Source: JBAXPW01 sp037132015
Lineage (GTDB): Bacteria > Patescibacteriota > Microgenomatia > UBA1406 > GWC2-37-13
NCBI GenBank assembly: GCA_037132015.1
Contig: JBAXPW010000008.1
Coordinates: forward strand, 1 to 33,548
DNA: 33,548 nt
Direction of reading: 5' to 3'
Shown here: one piece after another, positions 1-9,756 of the stretch
Layout of the letters: every line of letters starts with the position of its first letter
Numbering within the stretch: position 1 is the stretch's first letter
Notes under the pieces: generated by a model
What the model was told of the DNA's origin: nothing
Seen by the model: only the letters and a program-made list of their open reading frames with translations
The model's database searches: none
Translations under genes and position numbers: made by a program

Positions 1-1034
1 GAGACCCAATTTTTTTTACCTCTCAATGCACAAAATGTTTTGACATATTACCAGAACTCGAAGCCCTTTCACGAGCATATGCTGTACGTTTAGCTCCAAA
101 TATTGGACCTAATAGAGATATACCTGCGCCAGACGTAAATACCAATCCTACCATCATGGACTGGATGTTAGACGAATATGAAATCATTGTGGGAGAAAAA
201 CGACCAGCAACTTTCACAGGAAAATCCATTGAAAAAGGTGGAAGTAAAGGGAGAACAGAAGCAACAGGTAGAGGTGGAGTTATAATTATGCAACGAATTC
301 TAAAAGCAATACAAAATGATACAAATCTCAAGGGAAAAAAACCTCAAGATATTACGATCGCTATTCAAGGATTTGGAAATGTTGGACTTTATTTTGGTAT
401 TCTCGCACAAGAGTTGGGATATAAAATAGTTGCGGTCTCAGATAGTAAAGGTGGAATTATCAAAAGTAAAAAGGTAAAAGGAAAAGAGCAAAAAGTATTA
501 GAAGTGCAAATTGAAGAATTAGGTCCTCTAGATATTCGATTGGTATCTGAATGTAAAAAAGAAAAAGGATCCTTATCTGGTTGTTATTGTTCTGGTGGCG
601 TATGCGATTTAAATGGAGGTACGTTAATTACGAACGGCGAACTTTTGGAATTACCAGTAGACATCCTTATTCCTTCGGCTCTTGAGAATGTTATTGACTC
701 GGAAAATATGCGGAATATAAGGGCAAGAATTATAATTGAGATGGCAAATGGACCAATCACAGAAGAGGCATATGAATATTTGAGTAAAAAAGGTGTTGTG
801 ATAGTTCCTGATGTGCTTGCAAATAGTGGGGGAGTTACTGTTTCATACCTTGAATGGGTTCAGGGAAAACAAGGGTATTGGTGGAATGAAGAAGAAGTAA
901 ATACCAAACTTGTTTCACTTATGGAAAAAGCTACTGATGACATTATAGCGCATATGAAAAATCGGAAAATATCAATGAAGCAGTCAGCTTTTGAAGTTGC
1001 AATAAAAAGGATAGCAGGTGGGTTAGCAACATGA
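1..1034 (+). CDS. gdhA: Glutamate dehydrogenase, C-terminal part (5' end outside window)
   Basis: The frame is open from the first bases, so the gene starts upstream of the window. The protein shows the Glu/Leu dehydrogenase signature IPAPDVNTNP with the following MDWMLDEY stretch, a Rossmann nucleotide-binding motif GFGNVG (bases 369-386), and the C-terminal segments IPSALENVI and PDVLANSGGVTVSYLEW typical of hexameric NAD(P)-dependent glutamate dehydrogenases. The reaction is interconversion of glutamate and 2-oxoglutarate plus ammonium in the cytoplasm. Two cysteine clusters are odd: SQCTKC near the visible N-terminus and GCYCSGGVC inside the nucleotide-binding domain, where the textbook enzymes carry a short cysteine-free loop. 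The stop is TGA. The next gene starts 19 nt downstream but has its own -10 box. Family assignment is firm; coenzyme preference cannot be read. Confidence 0.93.
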   Translation, partial: DPIFFTSQCTKCFDILPELEALSRAYAVRLAPNIGPNRDIPAPDVNTNPTIMDWMLDEYEIIVGEKRPATFTGKSIEKGGSKGRTEATGRGGVIIMQRILKAIQNDTNLKGKKPQDITIAIQGFGNVGLYFGILAQELGYKIVAVSDSKGGIIKSKKVKGKEQKVLEVQIEELGPLDIRLVSECKKEKGSLSGCYCSGGVCDLNGGTLITNGELLELPVDILIPSALENVIDSENMRNIRARIIIEMANGPITEEAYEYLSKKGVVIVPDVLANSGGVTVSYLEWVQGKQGYWWNEEEVNTKLVSLMEKATDDIIAHMKNRKISMKQSAFEVAIKRIAGGLAT

Positions 1035-1037
1035 TTA

Positions 1038-1046
1038 TGGTATAAT
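1038..1046 (+). promoter_or_regulatory. Extended -10 promoter of the M23 peptidase gene, leaderless
   Basis: TGG followed by a perfect TATAAT (1041-1046) ends 7 nt before the ATG at 1054. Transcription would start at or within a base or two of the start codon, so the mRNA has essentially no leader. No convincing -35 box is seen and no Shine-Dalgarno sequence exists. Confidence 0.65.
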
Positions 1047-1053
1047 TATTCGT

Positions 1054-2115
1054 ATGCATGATTTGCAGGAATACTTTCATTTTTTACGAACCTATTCCGC
1101 TAGTCGATTGCTTATTTTTGGTAAGCAGTTCGAGCGAGTAAAGGATGTAATTGTTGCATTTTTAATTGTAAAAAGAGGGAAATATTCTACTTCAATATTA
1201 AACACATCTTTTGTAGTTCTTGGAGCTACAGCTATTATTGGTGGTCCAGTTATTGCCGAAAATAATCCCTTTGTAAATAACATCGCACAGGAACAAGTGT
1301 CTCAGCAATCAGCGGTTGTGAATTTTGATCCATTTGAAAATTCGCTTACGACTGTTGTGTCTGTAAAACCACGTGAAGGAGTTATTGACCGAATTGTTGA
1401 GTCTGGAGATACCTTAGACTCTCTTGCCAAAAGATATACTATATCCGTTAATACAATTAAGTGGGCAAATAATAAAAAGACGGACGCAATCAAACCCGGA
1501 GAAAAATTAAGGATTCCCCCCTTAACTGGAGTAGTTCATAAGGTTGTATCTGGTGATAATATATATTCGATTGCAAAAAAATATAAAGTTGATGCGCAAA
1601 AAATATTAAATTTTCCGTTTAATGACTTCAAAGATTTAGATACATTTGCTTTGACAGTAGGGCAGGAACTTGTTGTGCCTGATGGTGTGATTGAAGAAGC
1701 AAAGCCTGTCTATGCCCCATATATCTTTGCTCAGGTTCAAGCAGGAGTACATGGATCTTCCAATTTTATCTGGCCAACCACAGGTATTATCACCCAATAT
1801 CCAATCTCTTATCATATGGCGTTAGATATAGCTAATCCAAGTCAACCTCCAATCATTGCATCTGACACAGGGACAGTTGTTTTTGCTGGATGTATTGCAT
1901 ACGGATACGGTTGTCATGTCATAATTGATCATGGAAATGGTTATCGTACGTTGTATGGCCATATGATAGTAATAGATGTTGCTGCTGGTCAGGTAGTAAA
2001 TCAAGGACAAAAAATAGGCAACATGGGAAGTACAGGAAGATCTACTGGTACCCATTTACATTTTGAAATCCGTAACGGTTCAACTCTTATGAATCCATTG
2101 AGCTTCTTAAAATAA
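1054..2115 (+). CDS. LysM-domain M23 (lysostaphin/LytM-type) murein endopeptidase, membrane anchored
   Basis: The protein has 353 residues. A cytoplasmic, basic N-terminus is followed by one hydrophobic segment (about 50-66), two LysM peptidoglycan-binding repeats (about 112-156 and 160-208) and a C-terminal M23 domain (about 238-350). The zinc ligands are visible: His254 and Asp258 (HMALD) and the HLH motif at His334/His336, with the usual YGHM strand between. It should cut peptide cross-links of peptidoglycan outside the membrane, in wall remodelling or cell separation, or act as a scaffold. The unusually long cytoplasmic N-terminus (about 50 residues before the TM) is not explained by the family. 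The gene stands alone between gdhA and a (-) strand gene. Confidence 0.93.
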   Translation: MHDLQEYFHFLRTYSASRLLIFGKQFERVKDVIVAFLIVKRGKYSTSILNTSFVVLGATAIIGGPVIAENNPFVNNIAQEQVSQQSAVVNFDPFENSLTTVVSVKPREGVIDRIVESGDTLDSLAKRYTISVNTIKWANNKKTDAIKPGEKLRIPPLTGVVHKVVSGDNIYSIAKKYKVDAQKILNFPFNDFKDLDTFALTVGQELVVPDGVIEEAKPVYAPYIFAQVQAGVHGSSNFIWPTTGIITQYPISYHMALDIANPSQPPIIASDTGTVVFAGCIAYGYGCHVIIDHGNGYRTLYGHMIVIDVAAGQVVNQGQKIGNMGSTGRSTGTHLHFEIRNGSTLMNPLSFLK

Positions 2116-2465
2116 AGGTAGTCGATACTTAGAAGGCATTTGCTCGCCGAATCGGTGGGTGGTTGTCTCGATTGTTTTTTGGGTAAACGATTTACACTGG
2201 ATTGCCAGTAATCCACGGCCTAAATTACACCTCATTTTTAGCTCTTCTCTTAGGTACTCATCTTTTTTTATAAAACAAATTCCTCTGATTACGCTACATG
2301 ATGTGTATTATCTTCGTAGAGAATAAGGTCCATGACCATCGTTTTATATGATGATTTCAAACATTGTTGGTGTATATTATTTCAATAATAGATCTTAATA
2401 GTTCCTTCCAATTTCCAATATCATCTAGTAAGTCTAATAACATACTAACGTGGAATATGAAGTAT
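2116..2465. other. Intergenic region between convergent genes
   Basis: About 350 bases without a credible gene, between the 3' end of the M23 peptidase gene and the terminator of the (-) strand ligase gene. It holds one copy of a GC-rich palindrome (2143-2159), followed 15 nt later by six T (2175-2180), which may end M23 transcription. A second small hairpin has arms TGGATT/AATCCA (2198-2203 and 2210-2215). Nothing else was recognised. Confidence 0.5.
2143..2159. repeat. Dispersed palindrome, copy 1
   Basis: Arms CTCGCCG and CGGTGGG enclose a loop AAT; all seven positions pair if G-T wobbles are allowed. The same AAT-centred element recurs at 27888-27904 and 33477-33493, always outside protein genes. 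Confidence 0.6.
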
Positions 2466-2490
2466 AAAAAAAGCCCCGCTTGCGCGGGGC
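2466..2490 (-). terminator. Rho-independent terminator of the O-antigen-ligase-like gene
   Basis: Read on the (-) strand, a perfect 7-bp stem GCCCCGC/GCGGGGC (2473-2479 with 2484-2490) with a 4-nt loop is followed directly by seven T. It lies 22 nt beyond the stop of the gene ending at 2513. Confidence 0.92.
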
Positions 2491-2512
2491 ATCAAATAGT
2501 TTTTTTATTATT

Positions 2513-4705
2513 TTACGGACCACCAGGGTTCAATCGAGCATCAGGAGATGCTGTTTTTGGATTAGGTAATTGAATTCGAGGTGTTATTGTGGCTACTGGT
2601 GGAGTAGCTAATTGTAATTGTCCCGGCTGTTGAGGTGTAGTTGGATTGTTATTTGCCGTACTACGCTCTTGTATGATTTTTTGAATTTCAACCAAATCTG
2701 CTGAAGCTCTATCATAATCAGCACGATCTTTGACAGGATCTAGTATAGTAACAATTTTTTGTAACAATGCTTGAGCTGAAACAAAGTCGTTTCTACGTGC
2801 CGATGCAAATGCAAGGTTATACATAGCGTTTGGCCAATCTTGTTTCAAGAGAACTGCTTGCTCAAATAATTGTGCTGCCTGATCGTAATTTCCAACAGAG
2901 AAAAATACGCCTCCAAGATTTAATCGATAGATTGGATTTTGTGGATCAAGTGCGATTGCTCTTTGATAAGATGCAACAGTCCATACGTCTGCACCTTCTG
3001 CTACAGATAATACGTTTTTATAAATTCCTGCAAGATTTTCCCAGTTAGTAGCCTTAAAAGGATTTAAAGCAACTGCCTGTTTCGCTTCTGCAATTGATGT
3101 TTGAATTGCTTGAGCAACTATCTGTCTTTCTTTATCTGACAAAGGTTGAGCCTGACCATTATTAGTCTGTTGAGTTGGGCGTGAAGCAATATTATTTGCA
3201 ATAAGCAAATTCGTTTGTGCATAACTTATACGAAAGCGTTCAATATATGGGTTAGCATTTATTGCTGAAATTTGATTCGTATATAGAATGTTTGCATTGT
3301 TTTGCAATAAACCATTCAATGATTGTTTGAAATATATTTCTGAGCTATATGATCGGACATATAAATATCCAAATGCTCCTACGAATGCAAATCCAAATAC
3401 AAGCATCGCTACATATACAGGAACGATATGAGTGAGGTCAAACTCCTTCTCTGAGATCTTATGCATTTCCTGATTTGCCATTATTCCAATTAATACGAAT
3501 ACAAGGAAAAAAAGTGGAAGTGATGGTGGTAATAATACTAATCCAACTAATACTGGAATGAATGCAAGAAATACAACACGATTGATTTTTGATGTTGCAT
3601 TTTTAATTAATTTTTTAAGGACTAAATAAAGTAATGCTAAGAATGAGCAGACTCCAACTAATCCAGCCTCAGTAAAGATCTGTAAAATAGTTGAGCGAGA
3701 TATGTTAAACGATTGTACTTGCCATAAAAGGGAAGTATTGTATGATGCATCTTTTACTCTCGTAAATGAACTTGCAAAATTATCAACTCCTACTCCAAAC
3801 AATGCGCTGAATGGATTCTTCAGTGTTTCAATAGCAGTGAACCATGACAATCCAAAAGGAGGTAATGTCTGAACAATAGAGATACGTATACTCGATCCCT
3901 GTTGTGTGATGTTTTGATTAAAGATGCTATATACAGACAGGATAGAAGCAATGACTGTAATTCCAAAAAATATTGCATTTGCGATAAAAAAATCATCAAA
4001 TTCAAATTCTTTTTTAGATTGATGAATGGCATGTTCACCCGATGCATTGATATGTTCAACTGTTTTGTGATTATTTAATACAATTGCTCCAAAATAAGCT
4101 GAACCAAAGATCAAAAAGATTGCTAGATCAATAGGATTGCCTATTAAAGAGAAATTAGCGTTTTTGAGAAATGTCAAATATGAAGGCAAATTCACATTTT
4201 TAAATGCCTCAAAATAAAACACTATTGATGAGATCGCTACAACCACAATAGAACCTGAAATAAGTTTAAAAAACGGTGCTTGAAAGATATTTCCTGATTT
4301 TGGAATTAAATTCTTTTCACGAGATATGAAAAAGTAACATAACGACAAAGAAAATATTTCAAGCAAGCCAAAACTTGGATTCAAAAGAGCCTGAATCTTA
4401 TTTGGTGATGAAATAACGATAGATAATATAACTGCAATAAGAAAAAACAAAACATGTTTGTCCAAAGGATGCGACTGCCATGAGATTTTTTTATTGAGCA
4501 ATAGTTCTATTGTTGATAAAATTATGAGTAATAATGATCCAAATCCCAAGAGATATAGCTTGTTTGTTACAAAATATTCTTGAGTAAATGGAAGAAAAAA
4601 TAACGGAAAAAGAAATATAAGAGCGTACAGTACATACGTCTTGATATAAGAAAAGATATATGCGAGCGATTCCCGCTCACTGGACACATGATGTTGTGGT
4701 TCCAT
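2513..4705 (-). CDS. O-antigen ligase/polymerase-like membrane protein with C-terminal TPR repeats
   Basis: The protein has 730 residues. Residues about 20-440 form some ten or more hydrophobic helices with a large extracytoplasmic loop; the GVGVDNFASSF segment with a following Arg is typical of the Wzy/WaaL O-antigen ligase superfamily. Residues about 530-680 are TPR-like helical repeats (for example WENLAGIY, YRLNLGGVF, AMYNLAFAS), followed by a Pro/Gln/Asn-rich tail. Members of this superfamily join or polymerise lipid-linked glycans outside the membrane, or transfer them to protein; the acceptor here is unknown. No other glycan genes lie nearby. A TATATT box is seen 16 nt upstream of the start, and the gene ends in a strong terminator. 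The general family is well supported; ligase, polymerase or protein glycosyltransferase cannot be separated. Confidence 0.8.
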   Translation of the reverse strand: MEPQHHVSSERESLAYIFSYIKTYVLYALIFLFPLFFLPFTQEYFVTNKLYLLGFGSLLLIILSTIELLLNKKISWQSHPLDKHVLFFLIAVILSIVISSPNKIQALLNPSFGLLEIFSLSLCYFFISREKNLIPKSGNIFQAPFFKLISGSIVVVAISSIVFYFEAFKNVNLPSYLTFLKNANFSLIGNPIDLAIFLIFGSAYFGAIVLNNHKTVEHINASGEHAIHQSKKEFEFDDFFIANAIFFGITVIASILSVYSIFNQNITQQGSSIRISIVQTLPPFGLSWFTAIETLKNPFSALFGVGVDNFASSFTRVKDASYNTSLLWQVQSFNISRSTILQIFTEAGLVGVCSFLALLYLVLKKLIKNATSKINRVVFLAFIPVLVGLVLLPPSLPLFFLVFVLIGIMANQEMHKISEKEFDLTHIVPVYVAMLVFGFAFVGAFGYLYVRSYSSEIYFKQSLNGLLQNNANILYTNQISAINANPYIERFRISYAQTNLLIANNIASRPTQQTNNGQAQPLSDKERQIVAQAIQTSIAEAKQAVALNPFKATNWENLAGIYKNVLSVAEGADVWTVASYQRAIALDPQNPIYRLNLGGVFFSVGNYDQAAQLFEQAVLLKQDWPNAMYNLAFASARRNDFVSAQALLQKIVTILDPVKDRADYDRASADLVEIQKIIQERSTANNNPTTPQQPGQLQLATPPVATITPRIQLPNPKTASPDARLNPGGP

Positions 4706-5050
4706 AAATGAATCTTGTGAATATACCCTTTCTTATCTGCATCTTCTTAGTATTTTTTCAACTCAAGAAATGTAAAGACAAGAACGAGGTAATTTTCATT
4801 AATAACTAATAACTATAATTACTTATACATAAAATAAAAACAATATTCAAGGGATATATTTAGTATTATAGTCTTTGGTATAAGTACGTACGTTTGTCAT
4901 CTTGTATAATTTTTACTATCAATCCCCATACATAATGAAATTATTGTCATACGATCCCTCAATATCAGACAGGTATATTTATGATAGCTATTAAATACAC
5001 ATTTAGAACCTTAAATATGACGTTCGTTTAATTTAAAAAAACGTCTTATC
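4706..5050. other. AT-rich intergenic region, no gene seen
   Basis: 345 bases between the start of the ligase-like gene and the stop of the giant surface-protein gene, both on the (-) strand. It must contain the ligase promoter. GACGTT/AACGTC arms near 5020-5046 flank an AT loop, but the T tract sits in the loop, so this is not a standard terminator. A GTACGTAC palindrome lies near 4885. Nothing else was recognised. Confidence 0.4.
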
Positions 5051-8000
5051 TCAGTTTATTATCAACCAATTAAACTTAATGTCTGGGTGTTGTTCGGTTG
5101 TTGTAATAACTTTAAAATATTTCTTACAAATATCGCCAGTATAATTTTTACATGATTGTTTTGCAGCAACTGTGAGCTGACCATTGGGTACCTGATCTAC
5201 TGGTGTAAGATATATGAGTGAATTTTCATTAATTGAGGTATTAAATATCACAACTTCAGAACTATTTTCAGGAATAAGTCCAGCTCCCACACTATGCGAA
5301 GAAGTTTCAATTGCAGGAGCCATGATACCATTCTGTTTAAAATTATCACTGGATGCGATTATGACAGAAGAAGGACTTGCATCATAGGAATCAAGGTTTA
5401 ATTTTTCAAAGGAAGCGTTGCCATTACTTGAGATAGAAGCAACTTCACGTGTGTTATTCTTTATACTCAATGTTTTTTCTTCTGGCTTAGTATTATCTGA
5501 TGAAAGATCTACTTCAAGTTTATTTGAATTTGCAATAGGCGATAGGGAAGTCGTCTGCATTCCTTTGTTTGCAACTATCAAACCTTCTGTAGTGAGAGAG
5601 CCATCTTTTTCAATTTTGACGAGACCATTGAAGAAAGTAATTTTAGATAAAGAACTTATTGACAATTCGTCTGCAAGCGACAAAATTGATGAATCTTGAA
5701 TACGAACTTCACCGACAGTAAGATGGTCTGCAACATATGCAGTAGTTACATTAAGAGTGCCACTTATTGATATGTCATCTGTAGATATATGTTGAGACTC
5801 GAGTTTGATAGTTTGAATCATATCTATTTGTGAAGAGCTGAGTGATTGACTAGTTGTACTTATGGATTTATTATTTTTTGATATATTAGCTAACTCGGTT
5901 TGGATAGTATTTACATCTTGATTCATTCGGTCGATGAATTGATTACTATTTGTGATTGATGATTTAATATCATTTATTTCGGGACTATGTATGCGCTTCG
6001 CTGATATTTCATTAGCAATTAATGATCCAGAAACACTCGCGTCTTGTGTTTGTATCAAATCCGCAGATACAGTATTAGCTGTCATAGTGCCTGAAATTGA
6101 TGCTGTATTTGCGATCAGAGTTTCACTTTTAAGTGTGCCACTAAATGTAGCATTTCCAAGCGCATCTATTCCTGCTACACGTTTATTCTCGAGTCCTTGA
6201 ATTATCAATTCACCTAATTTTCCCGGAACTTGACCTGTTTTTTCAGAAGAATCTCCTAACTGAATGGTTAGATCGCTATTCTTGGATCTTATTTGTGAAG
6301 TTGAAATTTTATTTATATCTGCCTGATGAGTAACTGTTAAATCATCTGTACTTAATACAGGTGTTTTGATTGAATCAGAAACTATCAATTTTTCTAGTTG
6401 AGCATCTACAGCGGATAGAGTCTTTGTTGAAATTGAATCAAAAACACCTGAAACAAATTTGACTGTATTGGCACGTATAGTATCTGCTTGAATCCCTCCA
6501 GAAATTTTAACTTCTTGCATACCCACCTCCATATTTTTTATATCATCTATTACCAATTGGGCAATACCTCGTATAGATACTGTTGATGCAATATCATTTA
6601 TAGGCGGATTATTACCAATATTTGTATTTGATATCACACGTTCGACATTTGTATCATTTTGATCCAAAACTCCACCATAGCTGATATTTGCATCAGTATT
6701 TATGGGATCGCCATTTGAAGAAAAAACTATAGAAGGTTCATACCATGTTATATTTACCAACATATATATAATTCCTATTTTGTTAGGATCTGTCTCAATA
6801 TATTTTTCCAATGAACGTCCGACAATCATTCCAGGGCGAGTGGCTTTCATTCCAGCCCCCGCAATCGAACTTGTTGTGATTGGATCGCCAGGAGATATTA
6901 TTCCATTTATACCAGTAACTTTTACAGGTACCCGTCCTATTAATGCAATGGGTTGTGGTTTCTTTGCAACATCAACTATGCTCTTACCGATAGTTTGATA
7001 TGGAGACGTGGAAACTACGCCGGCGATACGAGAGTTATAGGTGTTGTTTGCACGGGCGAGAATAGATGTTGTTATTTTTTCTTTGATGGGAAGAATACGA
7101 CCTGTTAGCGCATCAGATTTTGGTGAATCAAAGGTGATTGTTTCGTCTGTCATCATTACAATATCTCCCGGATTTGCATCTTTTGTTTCATACCATTCTG
7201 CTATATCACCGGGAGCAGAAGAACAAGCAACAATTTCACGTCCAGAAAAGGTGGTGTTTGAATCATCACCCGAATGACATAATCCATTTGTTGTGGGGTC
7301 TCCTGTAGCGTTAAACCTGATAGCTCCATTTACATCTAAAGCCTTTGTAGGTGTAGCAGTATTTATCCCGATGTTACCATTATTAGCTATAACGAATTTT
7401 GTACTACCAGATGCAGAAGCAGTAAGTATATCTTGTCCTCCATTTTCGTCAAGAATTGTGAGTGCCTTTCCAGATACTGAACCGCTGACATGAAATTTAC
7501 CTATTGGCTGTATTGTTCCTATTCCGATTTGGGCTCCATTAAGCCACGAAATGTCATTCTTATTTGCTGATAATCGAATCGTGGCCGATGACGTTGCCAT
7601 ACTTCCTATGATCAAATCATCCGAGTTTATACTTGGAGAAAGAACACCATTTATACGTTGAATATATCCTTGTACGCCACTTGCAGAGGCAACTATATTA
7701 TCTGCAAATACAGAATTCCACCTCTTATTTATTGCACCTATATTGTATATAGAAGATGAAGTAGGACTGATATTTCCTTTTACGGTTAGTTGATCTGTTG
7801 GGGAATTAGTACCGATCCCAACCATTCCGTTGTTAGAGATAGTTAAACGAGAGATTAATCGGTCCATACCACCAGTAGAGGTGGAAAACTCCATATTCCC
7901 TCCATTTAGTTGATTAATTCTTGTAAAAATTCCTCTGAAAGTAAGCTCTCCTGAAATAGATGCATTTCCTGATACGTCTAATTCAGCAGATGGGAGTGCT

Positions 8001-9748
8001 GTACCAATACCAAAGTTGCCACTTTCTACAATGGTATTTCCGCCAACATCGGGTGCAAACAATATATTTCCTTGTGAATTATTAGGTGTCTCAAGACGTA
8101 ACGATTGACCTGATATACGGAATTCACCAGAAGTTGATTCTATAGAGGGAGATTCAGCAAGTATTTGAAGCTTCCCTTCATTATCGATATAGGGAATTTC
8201 ATTAACATTTGAACCTAGTTTGTAACCTTGAATACTCATCGCAGAACTCGATAATCCAACATTAGGTATCTGTGTTCTTGGAGACATCTCGACATCAGAG
8301 GCGACTGTAATTCCAATATATATACTGTGTTGATTTGTAAATATTGATTCAGGTAGGGGAGGCATTTTGCAGTTTTTTCCTAATTCAATTTTAAAATTAC
8401 CTTTTATGTCTGGAGTAAGAGCGTTTGTTCCAAAACAATTACCAACATATAGTGGCTTACCAGAGTTGGGATTATCATAAATACGAAAGGAGATATCAGT
8501 TTTGGAATCTATTGGATTGCCAAGATGATCATACAGCCGGCCTTGAAAAGTGAGTGTCCGTTTTGGGGAATTGCTATAAATATTACTATTCTGTAGCTCG
8601 CTTAAAAATCGAGATTTAAACGTTTGTGATTTTAACGTTTGTACAATAAATATGAAAACTACTATTACCCCCAACGTAATAAATAGCGTTGGTACAGAAG
8701 TAATATCAATTGCAAACGTGTTTGAATTTGAAATTGCACGATCGGAGTGATTTTTATGTGTGAGATTTTGATTAAATTTGATTAAAAAGTGATTTAAAAG
8801 TCCCAGTTTATCCCTCTTGAAATTTTCAATGTTTGAAGAATCAACAGAAGAAGGAGAAAAAGAGGTTAAATGATCATTTTGATCAATATTTTTGATAGAA
8901 TCAATATCCTCATCCTGTAAGAATGATGATATTGATGTATTAGCATTTGATGGTTGTAATTGATACTTTTTTGATAGTAGATCTTTGGATTCTTGGGATA
9001 ATTCATCTGTAGTAATAGTATTATATGTGTGTATTGATGATTGAATTTTCTTAATAATGTTATTTTGTTCGGAAACTGATATATAGTTGTGGTTTTCGCA
9101 CCATTTATAAAAACAGACCATACCATCGACCATTTTGTTGATTTGCTCAATATCGAAGCCCTGATTTAATAAGTATTTGATATAAATAGAATATAAAGTG
9201 CTATTTAATATATCCCTTTTCTTTACTGATGATGAGGATAGTTGAATATGTAATAAATCATCAATTTGAGCTTGCACAAGATCTCTACTATTTTGAGAAA
9301 CATGTAGGTCAGTACTCCATTGAATACCTATGTGCTTTAACTCAATTGAATTCAATTGAGAGGGAATATGATGAATACGTAATTTTTGTATTGAATCAGA
9401 TATATTTGATACCAACCACGACTTGTGAAATGCATATGAGTACAGTTTTGTAAGAGTAGAGATTCTTCTATTAATCGTATTTGAGCTATTCCCAGCACTA
9501 TATAGATCATTAATATACAATGCAACGTGTGATGAGTTTGTCTTAGCAAGTGCTTTATTAAGCAACAATTCGCCGTTAGATAAAAAAAGATCATAAGAGT
9601 CGATTTTATGCAGGTAGTTTGAAAGCCAGCCTATGTAGTGTCCAACATCAGAAAGATAATTACGAATACTTCTTGATGAAATATTTTCCGCGAGTAATGA
9701 TTTTTTAAAATCAACCCTTAAATATTCAAGATTATATACCACATCCAT
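5051..9748 (-). CDS. Giant surface-fibre protein with N-terminal tyrosine-recombinase SAM-like domain and one TM helix
   Basis: The protein has 1565 residues. About 8-125 match the core-binding (SAM-like, N-terminal) domain of tyrosine recombinases: RSIRNYLSDVGHYIGWL, then NTINRRISTLTKLYSYAF. Another helical stretch follows (160-240). No catalytic recombinase domain (no R...HxxR...Y set) is present. A single TM helix spans about 352-374. The remaining 1190 residues look extracytoplasmic: a beta-rich domain starting TFQGRLYDHLGNPI, repeated GIGT-type phage-tail-fibre motifs, a GDIAEWY domain with VALIGRVPVKV-like and SPGDPITTSS elements, many heptad-like repeats (ANTASISGTMTANTV style), and a C-terminal cap with two cysteines. 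Such fibres are common in CPR genomes; a recombinase-type DNA-binding head in place of a signal peptide is unusual. Orientation is inferred as N-in, C-out. Likely attachment or adhesion; a DNA-linked role is speculation. Confidence 0.8.
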   Translation of the reverse strand: MDVVYNLEYLRVDFKKSLLAENISSRSIRNYLSDVGHYIGWLSNYLHKIDSYDLFLSNGELLLNKALAKTNSSHVALYINDLYSAGNSSNTINRRISTLTKLYSYAFHKSWLVSNISDSIQKLRIHHIPSQLNSIELKHIGIQWSTDLHVSQNSRDLVQAQIDDLLHIQLSSSSVKKRDILNSTLYSIYIKYLLNQGFDIEQINKMVDGMVCFYKWCENHNYISVSEQNNIIKKIQSSIHTYNTITTDELSQESKDLLSKKYQLQPSNANTSISSFLQDEDIDSIKNIDQNDHLTSFSPSSVDSSNIENFKRDKLGLLNHFLIKFNQNLTHKNHSDRAISNSNTFAIDITSVPTLFITLGVIVVFIFIVQTLKSQTFKSRFLSELQNSNIYSNSPKRTLTFQGRLYDHLGNPIDSKTDISFRIYDNPNSGKPLYVGNCFGTNALTPDIKGNFKIELGKNCKMPPLPESIFTNQHSIYIGITVASDVEMSPRTQIPNVGLSSSAMSIQGYKLGSNVNEIPYIDNEGKLQILAESPSIESTSGEFRISGQSLRLETPNNSQGNILFAPDVGGNTIVESGNFGIGTALPSAELDVSGNASISGELTFRGIFTRINQLNGGNMEFSTSTGGMDRLISRLTISNNGMVGIGTNSPTDQLTVKGNISPTSSSIYNIGAINKRWNSVFADNIVASASGVQGYIQRINGVLSPSINSDDLIIGSMATSSATIRLSANKNDISWLNGAQIGIGTIQPIGKFHVSGSVSGKALTILDENGGQDILTASASGSTKFVIANNGNIGINTATPTKALDVNGAIRFNATGDPTTNGLCHSGDDSNTTFSGREIVACSSAPGDIAEWYETKDANPGDIVMMTDETITFDSPKSDALTGRILPIKEKITTSILARANNTYNSRIAGVVSTSPYQTIGKSIVDVAKKPQPIALIGRVPVKVTGINGIISPGDPITTSSIAGAGMKATRPGMIVGRSLEKYIETDPNKIGIIYMLVNITWYEPSIVFSSNGDPINTDANISYGGVLDQNDTNVERVISNTNIGNNPPINDIASTVSIRGIAQLVIDDIKNMEVGMQEVKISGGIQADTIRANTVKFVSGVFDSISTKTLSAVDAQLEKLIVSDSIKTPVLSTDDLTVTHQADINKISTSQIRSKNSDLTIQLGDSSEKTGQVPGKLGELIIQGLENKRVAGIDALGNATFSGTLKSETLIANTASISGTMTANTVSADLIQTQDASVSGSLIANEISAKRIHSPEINDIKSSITNSNQFIDRMNQDVNTIQTELANISKNNKSISTTSQSLSSSQIDMIQTIKLESQHISTDDISISGTLNVTTAYVADHLTVGEVRIQDSSILSLADELSISSLSKITFFNGLVKIEKDGSLTTEGLIVANKGMQTTSLSPIANSNKLEVDLSSDNTKPEEKTLSIKNNTREVASISSNGNASFEKLNLDSYDASPSSVIIASSDNFKQNGIMAPAIETSSHSVGAGLIPENSSEVVIFNTSINENSLIYLTPVDQVPNGQLTVAAKQSCKNYTGDICKKYFKVITTTEQHPDIKFNWLIIN

Positions 9749-9756
9749 ATCTACTA

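Noticed and set aside
5051..9748. Active integrase or prophage
   Set aside because: Only the N-terminal SAM-like domain is present, with no catalytic domain, no phage genes and no att-like repeats around the gene.
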